Both the position numbers and the translations under genes were made by a program. From IMG/VR virus record IMGVR_UViG_3300009285_002927, positions 1-51,295 of that record: a stretch of DNA of 51,295 bases; one strand, given 5' to 3'. Below, piece after piece: positions 33,944 through 40,800 of this stretch (the first letter of the stretch is position 1; each line of letters starts with the position of its first letter). A model generated the notes under the pieces. It was not told where the DNA came from, made no database searches, and was given only the letters and a program-made list of their open reading frames with translations. The DNA is from a virus.

Positions 33944-35053
33944 CTATCCCTTGTTTACTGGCGGCTTAAACCTGGGATTGAGGTTGCTCTTCACTACCTT
34001 GGGAAGCACCACAGAGGCAACAGGGGGTTCAGTGGATTCAACCTGATGCTCCGTCTTTTGTACTTCCTGAAATGCCTCTCTGGCCGAAAAATGTGGTGGC
34101 TTTACAACTGTTCGGCTACGTAGCTCCATAAGCCTGTGATTTTCAGCTTCAATCACATTTGGATCTGATGTATCAACGAATGAAGATTCTAACGGATCCT
34201 GAGGGGCCTGAGCGGGAACCTGAGGGACCCGAACAGGGATTGGTGTCATGGGCTTCACCATATCAAAAAGGGGCTTCCTGACCGGTGGGACCACTTGCTT
34301 AGGATGCTCCTCCGGGAGCTCAACACTCTTCTTCACATCGGAGGGGACTGCAACAAAAGACCCCTCCTCAGTTACCATATCCCCCTGGCCAAATGGTTCC
34401 TTCGAAGGGGCTTCGGGAACAGCTCCGTCATCTGTCGGAAGAAGGTCCTCTTTAGTAGAAGCAAATGGCCTGTCCATGGCGGCTCTCTTTACAAGGCCAG
34501 AACGAAGATCATTCGACCCAAGGTCCTTCTGGGACTTCTGAATCTTCAGATCCCCTATCTTTTCCTCCAATCTGGCAATTTCCGCATCATAGTCAACATC
34601 ATCGAAGTGAATGGTGGTTTCAACCTCCTTCTCCACTTTATCAACCAACTCACTGAACTTCTTGAACACCGAAGTGGTCATCCCCCGACTCCACGTCTGG
34701 ATAATGCCCATAAGGGCCTCATGCTTGCGGACCTTGACCGCAGTCCCATTGGCCAACTTCTCCCCAGTCTCCACGTACTCCACCCCACGAAAATCCATGG
34801 TCCCAATCTGGGTGATTGCATGCCCAAGGGTGCAGTTACGAAGCCGGTCCAGGAAGTCTAGTGCCCCCGTCTGATCCGTCGTATCCCCCTCGGCAAAAGC
34901 TGCCCGGGCATACCTCTGAATGAATACCTCCTCCTCCGGAGTCAACGTCCTCAGCGTAACCGCCAACCCGTTAACATCAAAAGTGTCCTCCTGTTTCCCC
35001 ACCAGGGAAAGAGGGGCCATTATGGTTTCAAGATCTTTTAGGGTGAGGGCCAT
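33944..35053 (-). CDS. Probable tail assembly chaperone-position protein, first of two
   Basis: A 369-residue protein. Residues 22-50 (EDTFDVNGLAVTLRTLTPEEEVFIQRYARA) look like the small domain found in phage tail assembly chaperones. Residues about 120-180 are helical and charged (KKFSELVDKVEKEVETTIHFDD, AEIARLEEKIGDLKIQK). The last 180 residues are Pro/Val-rich and probably disordered. ATG 35053 has CGGAG eight bases upstream and a TATGGT motif about 40 bases upstream, so it may open its own transcript. Position between the tail tube and the tape measure supports the assignment. A structural role instead of a chaperone role cannot be excluded. Confidence 0.5.
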   Translation of the reverse strand: MALTLKDLETIMAPLSLVGKQEDTFDVNGLAVTLRTLTPEEEVFIQRYARAAFAEGDTTDQTGALDFLDRLRNCTLGHAITQIGTMDFRGVEYVETGEKLANGTAVKVRKHEALMGIIQTWSRGMTTSVFKKFSELVDKVEKEVETTIHFDDVDYDAEIARLEEKIGDLKIQKSQKDLGSNDLRSGLVKRAAMDRPFASTKEDLLPTDDGAVPEAPSKEPFGQGDMVTEEGSFVAVPSDVKKSVELPEEHPKQVVPPVRKPLFDMVKPMTPIPVRVPQVPAQAPQDPLESSFVDTSDPNVIEAENHRLMELRSRTVVKPPHFSAREAFQEVQKTEHQVESTEPPVASVVLPKVVKSNLNPRFKPPVNKG

Positions 35054-35094
35054 GTTTGGGGACTCCGATAGGGGCGTGTGATGTGGTACCCCTC

Positions 35095-35102
35095 ACCATA
35101 CC
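35095..35102 (-). promoter_or_regulatory. Candidate promoter element (GGTATGGT) for the tape-measure gene cluster
   Basis: Reading the minus strand, GGTTGGTATGGT ends at 35095. TGG before TATGGT gives an extended -10 look. It lies in the gap between the homing endonuclease stop (35123) and the ATG at 35053 and would leave a leader of about 35 bases with a proper ribosome site. It would restore transcription after the inserted endonuclease gene. Confidence 0.4.
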
Positions 35103-35122
35103 AACCAAATAGGAGCTACCAC

Positions 35123-36304
35123 CTACCCTAGAAATCCCTGCACCCATCCCTGATCGAGAAGTCCCTTGACATCCTCAGGTTGTACGCGGCGATTCTTGGT
35201 CCCATTGTTGATCCACACAAGCCCCTTTTGCTGAGAGGGGATACCCGTGGAGTGGTGGGTCTTACCCCGTTCCCATCCCTGCTTGGTTAGTTCCTCAACC
35301 TCATTGGGCCAGACCTTCCGGCTTGTATAGCCATCATTAATCCAGAGCAGTCCTTTTTGCAGGGTCTGCCCATTACCTGCTAGCCATCCCTGGGCAATGA
35401 GTTCCTCGGCCTCCTGGGGCCATACTAGACGGCTCTCCCCAGTAGTGGTGTGAACCCACACCTGCCCACTTTTCTGGTCCCCCAACTCCCACCCCTGCTT
35501 GAGGAGTTCCTCAGCTTCATCGGGCCACACCTTTCGACTGGTAAGGCCCTTGCGAATTCCTATCCGCCCTTTTTGCTTATCTGGGATAGCCTTAAAATTG
35601 ATTTTGCCCAACACCCATCCCTGGCCGATTAGTTCCTCTGCCTCCTTGGGCCACAACCGGCGATTTGTGGTGGAGTTATGAACCCATATCCTCCCCTTTT
35701 GCTGGGTGGAAATAAGGGTGCGGGTATCTTGGTCGTGGGCTTGTGGGTGAGCTACGCAACGAACCTTGGCGGACTCTGACATCTGCTTGATGGTCTCGGG
35801 GGGGTGCCTTAATCCTAGAGTGGTTTTCACCATTTTGGCAATGGGCTTTGGCCTCTTTGGACCCCGTTTGGCGGCAAGCGCGAGGTGTGCTTGTGGACGA
35901 ATCCTATCCAGGATCTCCCTCTGTTTTGCAGCCAATCCTGGTTTGGTCCTATAGGTAAGTCTGGACTTCTGACGAGATTCCTCAGACCATTCCCCGCCAC
36001 CACCATCTGAGGTACTACTCAAATTCACGCAACCCGGCTTCCGGAAATGCTCATCAAGCCACTTCTGTTCTACTGCCTCCAGGTCCATTCCTTCCTCCCA
36101 TGGGATGGCGATCTCAGGCTCGAATCGACCATGGATATTGAACACAGCCTGCATGCGCTTGTTAACGTGTCTGTTTGCACGAAGATCCCACAGATGTTCC
36201 TTCCACCGACGTTTACAGTGGACGGAGCGGCCCCCGTAATAATGGACATCAGAGAGACGGATGACGTAAAGACCACTATTGGTAGTGGTAGGGTGAGTTA
36301 GCAT
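35123..36304 (-). CDS. GIY-YIG homing endonuclease with five C-terminal repeats
   Basis: A 393-residue free-standing protein. The GIY-YIG nuclease domain fills residues 11-95: GLY (11-13), YYG (22-24), RSVHCKRRWKEHLWDLR with the basic/His residues, and EAVEQKWLDEHF with the acidic residue. A linker with SEESRQKSRLTYR and HPPETIKQMSESAKVR (105-185) resembles NUMOD3-type DNA-binding motifs of homing endonucleases. Five repeats of about 33 residues follow (202-390), each with KGxxWI, RxVWPxEAEEL and QGWxxG. Such enzymes cut empty alleles and spread by repair. The gene stands between tail tube and chaperone-place genes, where no virion gene is expected, and is bounded by a hairpin upstream and a candidate promoter downstream. 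AGGT lies seven bases before ATG 36304. Confidence 0.85.
   Translation of the reverse strand: MLTHPTTTNSGLYVIRLSDVHYYGGRSVHCKRRWKEHLWDLRANRHVNKRMQAVFNIHGRFEPEIAIPWEEGMDLEAVEQKWLDEHFRKPGCVNLSSTSDGGGGEWSEESRQKSRLTYRTKPGLAAKQREILDRIRPQAHLALAAKRGPKRPKPIAKMVKTTLGLRHPPETIKQMSESAKVRCVAHPQAHDQDTRTLISTQQKGRIWVHNSTTNRRLWPKEAEELIGQGWVLGKINFKAIPDKQKGRIGIRKGLTSRKVWPDEAEELLKQGWELGDQKSGQVWVHTTTGESRLVWPQEAEELIAQGWLAGNGQTLQKGLLWINDGYTSRKVWPNEVEELTKQGWERGKTHHSTGIPSQQKGLVWINNGTKNRRVQPEDVKGLLDQGWVQGFLG
35135..35701 (-). repeat. Five protein-coding repeats in the endonuclease C-terminus
   Basis: Copies cover residues about 202-233, 244-275, 278-310, 316-347 and 359-390. The shared core is KG-x-x-W-[IV]-x-N/x-G ... 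R-[KR]-[LV]-W-P-x-E-A-E-E-L-x-x-Q-G-W-x-x-G. Copies differ enough at the DNA level that they are old, not a fresh tandem expansion. They probably contact DNA in a modular way. Confidence 0.85.
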
Positions 36305-36333
36305 TTCGACCTGTTTGTTAGGTGGGATTGTTA

Positions 36334-36368
36334 GGGCCAGTGAGGCGTTCGTTGCGCTTCACTGGCCC
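36334..36368. terminator. Strong hairpin downstream of the tail tube gene
   Basis: GGGCCAGTGAGGCG pairs with CGCTTCACTGGCCC around a seven-base loop; one position is G-U on the plus RNA and A-C on the minus RNA. It lies 16 bases after the tail tube stop and before the homing endonuclease start. The T-rich run (GTCTTATTT) is on the plus-strand side, so as a factor-independent terminator it may work better against plus-strand transcripts; on the minus strand it may act by attenuation or protect the 3' end. Confidence 0.55.
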
Positions 36369-36383
36369 GTCTTATTTCAGAGA

Positions 36384-37181
36384 CTAGATTGCGCCACCAG
36401 CTGTTCCGACTGTACTGGTACCATACCGGATTGAGCCCAGTTGGCCCACGGTGGGATCCCCACCGCTCAAAAGTTGCTCCCCGTAGGTCGAAGCAAAATC
36501 GTGCACATCGCTCACGGTGACGTCCCCGGACTCCATAATCTGACCCTGGTCTTGCGAGTAGGTGGCCGACCAGCTCGTAAACCAGCATGCCTCATACATC
36601 GTGATGATTGCGGAGTGGCCAGGAGAGGCAGCATACCCTGTAGCCCCTGTAGCTGAGGCAGACACCCCAGGGGACACATTGGGATATCGCACTGGCTGGA
36701 CGCCCTGTGCAAACCCGCTCGTGGGCATGTGGGTACCAAGGTTAGCCGCACCAAGGTCATTGTCCGCAAGGGACGAGAAGACCAGCTGGTGCTCAATGTC
36801 AAATGGCCAACGGTGATGGGCCAGTGACCTGACCGGGCCGTCAACGCCAGCCGCATAGCCCACTGCCTGCCAAAGATTCGACAAATACAGAAGAGCCCGT
36901 TCCAATGATCCAGTGACAGGTTCTGTAACTGATGGAACTAATTCAGCAATTACGTCACCCATGCCGATTCCTCGAACGGCATCGACATTTCGGCTCTGGC
37001 TTGGAGAGAAGGAACTGACCACGCCCATTTGATACAGGCTGGTTGTTCCCGACCCGAATACAGGGGCAAGAAGACGGACCTTCTGGCTCACTGCCACGCG
37101 GGTATTGGGAGAAGTCCCGTAGTCATACAGGTAACTTGAGCCCTGTGCCCCGTGTGAATGATTGGTGTCCTGATTTGGCAT
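36384..37181 (-). CDS. Tail tube protein (probable)
   Basis: A 265-residue protein starting at ATG 37181 with AAGGAAG upstream. SQKVRLLAPVFGSG, YQMGVVSSFSPSQSRNVDAVRGIGMGD, AELVPSVTEPVTGSLERALLYLSNL and IITMYEACWFTSWSATYSQDQ followed by VTVSDVHDFAS form the pattern I associate with tail tubes of large contractile-tail phages. Size fits a tube subunit. It lies downstream of the sheath with only the metalloprotease gene between them, the usual sheath-tube order. A hairpin follows its stop, as often seen after highly expressed virion genes. The inner tube would carry DNA during injection. No direct catalytic or binding motif exists to test by eye. Confidence 0.65.
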   Translation of the reverse strand: MPNQDTNHSHGAQGSSYLYDYGTSPNTRVAVSQKVRLLAPVFGSGTTSLYQMGVVSSFSPSQSRNVDAVRGIGMGDVIAELVPSVTEPVTGSLERALLYLSNLWQAVGYAAGVDGPVRSLAHHRWPFDIEHQLVFSSLADNDLGAANLGTHMPTSGFAQGVQPVRYPNVSPGVSASATGATGYAASPGHSAIITMYEACWFTSWSATYSQDQGQIMESGDVTVSDVHDFASTYGEQLLSGGDPTVGQLGSIRYGTSTVGTAGGAI

Positions 37182-37230
37182 CTTGTGTCTTCCTTACCTA
37201 ATCGCGTGTGATAGGGGAAACATTGAGCAT

Positions 37231-37803
37231 CTATGGATGCAACCTTCGCCATTCGGCGAGGTCTAGGTCAGTGGGGGTGTCCTGTGAGATTCCCGTGTAC
37301 TGTGTGGATCCAGATACGGGGTCCCCATAGAGAAGTTCTGGGTTCATAACAGCAGAACCAATCCCCACGGGGCTACAGACGGGCAATTCCCCCGATTCCA
37401 TGCAGATGTGTTGTAATCCTAGTGCGTGGCCCAACTCGTGTCCTACGGCTGCTCGGAGGCCCAATCCACCACCCGTACAAGCAGGATCTACCTCTACAAA
37501 GTGGGTTCCAATTGTGTATTGTCCACCACCATGTTCACAGTGAGGGCCTGAGTACCAATCCCTGACCACTAGATCTGGCGAGGACCACTCTGGAACCTCA
37601 ACAAACGTTGGGCCTAGGGCGTTTAGGGCTGTAAGCTCGGTCCGAAGGTCTACCAGTTGATCGGTGGACCAATCCCATGCCCCATCAAGGGATGGCCCGA
37701 AGGCGACGGTAACCCTACCATAACGAGTCTCGTCATGTTGGGAGGGTGCCACACAGGCAACTATTAGAGTGGACAGTGCAAAGGCGAGGATTGAGAGCTT
37801 CAT
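37231..37803 (-). CDS. Matrixin-type zinc metalloprotease lipoprotein
   Basis: A 190-residue protein. MKLSILAFALSTLIVAC is a lipoprotein signal peptide with lipobox IVAC, so Cys17 should be lipidated and the protein anchored to a membrane. The catalytic site is HELGHALGLQH: H122, E123, H126, G129 and H132 fit HExxHxxGxxH of the metzincins. SAVMNPEL provides a Met-turn methionine at 153. Cysteines at 89, 109, 134 and 143 could form disulfides outside the cytoplasm. No propeptide cysteine switch is visible. It is set between the sheath and tail tube genes, an odd place for a secreted enzyme, so it is probably a later insertion. Its ribosome site (AGGA) lies in the 3' arm of the hairpin at 37812-37845. 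Possible tasks include cleaving host surface or envelope proteins; substrate unknown. Confidence 0.85.
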   Translation of the reverse strand: MKLSILAFALSTLIVACVAPSQHDETRYGRVTVAFGPSLDGAWDWSTDQLVDLRTELTALNALGPTFVEVPEWSSPDLVVRDWYSGPHCEHGGGQYTIGTHFVEVDPACTGGGLGLRAAVGHELGHALGLQHICMESGELPVCSPVGIGSAVMNPELLYGDPVSGSTQYTGISQDTPTDLDLAEWRRLHP

Positions 37804-37811
37804 AATGGTCT

Positions 37812-37845
37812 GGGTCCTATAGGGCGGTTATGCGCTATAGGACCC
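37812..37845. terminator. Perfect 11-bp hairpin after the sheath gene, over the protease ribosome site
   Basis: GGGTCCTATAG and CTATAGGACCC are perfect inverted repeats with a 12-base loop. On the minus strand it follows the sheath stop by 16 bases and ends eight bases before the protease ATG. No T-run follows, so it may be a terminator needing help, a processing site or a translational block. The only Shine-Dalgarno-like sequence (AGGA) for the protease is inside the stem. Confidence 0.55.
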
Positions 37846-37861
37846 TTCCTGGCGGTCACTA

Positions 37862-40800
37862 TCAGGTGCTGGTGACGCGCTGTGTGACCTGGATGTAGAG
37901 GAGTGGGAAGACTGGGGCGAAGTACGAATCCGCCAGCACACCCGTTGGATCCTCCGGGTCTGGAATGACCGAGATGCCCTTGAAGGCTGCGATGATCTGC
38001 TCAGCGACTGCCCTCTTGTACATCTCCGAGAGCTGCCCCTCGATCTGTCCGAGAACTTGTGGCAGGAACTTCTGGCCCTTGAAGGGGTCCAGGACTGCCC
38101 TGACGCGACGTTGCATCTCGTCCGTGATCTGGATGACCGTTGGGGTCTTGGTCAGGATATTGGACATATCCGATGTCAGACCGTGGCGGACCTTGACGAA
38201 TGGGGGCTTATTTTCCAGGACTGTGATGCCCTTGATCGCGATCTGGTTTGCCGTTGTCGTGCTGAGGCGACGGCTAAGGGTGAAGCCAACCAGTTGGCGG
38301 CTCTCCCAGGGGGTTGCCGGGTCAATGGTTGGGGAGGTGGTTGCCGCTGCAAGAGCCGCAGCTGGGTACCGACCATCCACCAAGTAACTCTTCACCTTCC
38401 CAAAAACATCCGTGAGAGACACGGTTGCGATCTCTGGGTAGACAAACCGGACACGGGTGGAGCCCGCGGTCTGGGCGATTAGGCCCACTTGGTCTGCCCT
38501 GGTACCTGCTGCGAACCCGAAGATTGCGGTACGCTCTGCCTTGAACCGGATGGACGATTGCACATCACAGTGGATAGACACGTTCTTGACAAGGTTCGCG
38601 GTTGCTGGGGTCAGGAACACCAACACTGTGGGGCTGAGTGACCCTGGGAGGCAATCCCCCGCTGAGTCATCCATTGCCGTCAGGTAAGCTGCTTCCGATG
38701 CCTGTGAGGAACCGGTGGTCTTCTGTACCTGCATGGTACCGATGACTGTTGACCCATTCAGGAAGGCAAGGTGTGCGGCCAGCGAGAGGGGGTTATCTGG
38801 AGAGACGGGGCCATACTCGTTGACCACGTCAGACAGCTTCGCGAAGAGCTTAGGAGTGAAGTCCGTCTTCGTGTAGTTGTAGCTGACGTAGTAGGCCTCC
38901 CCAATTGAGGGCTCCGACCCACCACGCTTGAAGGTCTCCACCAAGGCGGTATCCCCTGCTGGGACATCAACCGTGTTGGACACTGTCAGCTCCAGGCCAG
39001 GAATGGCCAGGACTGGGATGTTGCTATCCGTGAGGATAGTTGTGGAGGACCGGAAGGTCAGGGTGGCATTTGATCCCGTTGGGTAGTCTAGGCCACCGTC
39101 TCGTGGAAGTATTGTGAAGGTGAGGCCCGTCACATCGTCCACGTAAGTCTGTCCAACCGACCCATCCTGGCCTGTACCTGCGGTTGCGGTATTGAGGACC
39201 GAGGTGTTTGCGGATCCCGACCCATTTGTTGGATCTGAGGACTTGACGAAGAAGCCATTGATGGCTGCCTCACCGTTCGCCCCATCACCGGATACCAGAC
39301 CCAGGCCTGTTCCGGTTCGAAGTGCGTCCAGGGTTGTAGCATTCGCGAAGGCAAAGCTTGATGCTGTGCCCAGGGTCCTGCTCTGGATGTACACGTACTC
39401 CTTGTTCGTGAGACCCACTTCGACGCCCGCAATTGCCTTGCTGGCGAAGTATCCTGCACCCACCGCTGAAGGGTCGAGAACCCATGAAGCATAGGTCTGA
39501 ACGTGAGACATCAGGGTCGAAGCAACCTGCTTGGCCGTGACACCCGTTGCGGTTGCCACTGCACCTGTGGTGAACCCAAGGGTGGCATTGGCAGAGCCAC
39601 TACCGATGATGAAGGTTGCCGTCTGTGAGAAGGAGTCTGTCCCTGCCCCGTAGATTCGGATACCAGCCCCCTCTTGAATTGCAACTGGGGTGATGGTTCC
39701 CGGCACTGCCGAAAAAGCTGCCTGGATGGTATTGAGGATTGAACCAGCTGTGGTCTTGGGACCAAGGGCCGTTAGAGTTCCTGCGCCAGATCCAGTGAAC
39801 GTAACGGCGACCAACACCCCATTGACGGTGATATTGAAGACATTATTCGCCGGGAAGCTAGGATCGCTGCCATCATAGAAGCGAACCACTGGCATGCCAT
39901 CTCTGGCATCCGCGAAGCCGGTTCCAATTCCATCAACCCATCCTGGCACTCCCAGGAAAGTTGGCCCCAAGGCTGTTCCTCGATAGGCTGCCTCCCCGGT
40001 TGCTCCTGCTGGTAGACCCGCCTTTACTGCCCCTGTCCCACCCTGTGAGGCAAGGCCTGTAATGGACAGGGCGTGGAATGGTGCAAGGGATCCGGCACCG
40101 GGCATGATACGATTGCGTAGGATCAGGCGATCGTATGGAAGTCGCCCACCCGTTGTTGCAACTGTGTGTCGGGTAGCAATTGGACCACTGTAGAGCTTGG
40201 TCTGTGCTCCGGCGGCAGCTGCCGCTGTATCGATACCAGCGATAATTGCGAAGTCTCGGGCAGGAGTACCACCAACGATAAACTCCAGAACACCCGAGGC
40301 ATCACCGGCTGCTTGGGTGAGGGTGAACCGCATCTTGCTGTCTGCGGTTGCCGTACACACGATGGCCAACCCCAGGAAGGGGGCTGCCAAGAGACCCACT
40401 GCGATTGCAATCTGAGCGGATATCTCTGCCGCCAAGGTGGCTGCGGTGTAGGTGGCTGGGGTCAGGGTCACTGTCTGGCTACCCGAAGTACCCGATGTGG
40501 CACCCGTGTAGTTAAACATGAGACGGTCATACTCGTTGATAGTAACCGTGTACCCCTGTGCGAAACTACCCGCTGCCGTGTAGTAGGGGTCCGCTGCCCC
40601 ACCCGCAATAGCTGCTGCGTTGATGGCAGTAGCATATGCCGCGACCGTCACAGCACCTGCGGCTGAGGTAGCCGTGAGGGAAACCCCATCCACAAGCACC
40701 GAGACCACGTCATCCACACCGGCCACCACAGTGTAAGTGGTCTCACCGGATGCCGCAGTGTAGGCAACCTCACCACCCAGAAGAGAAGCAAAAGCTCCCG

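Noticed and set aside
33938-33950. Programmed frameshift between the two chaperone-position genes
   Set aside because: The genes are separated by a stop and five bases, the second has its own GTG and ribosome site, and no slippery heptamer is evident at the joint.
35135-35701. Possible CRISPR-like repeat array
   Set aside because: The periodicity is at the protein level inside one open frame; repeat DNA is too diverged and no spacer structure exists. No CRISPR array was seen anywhere in the window.
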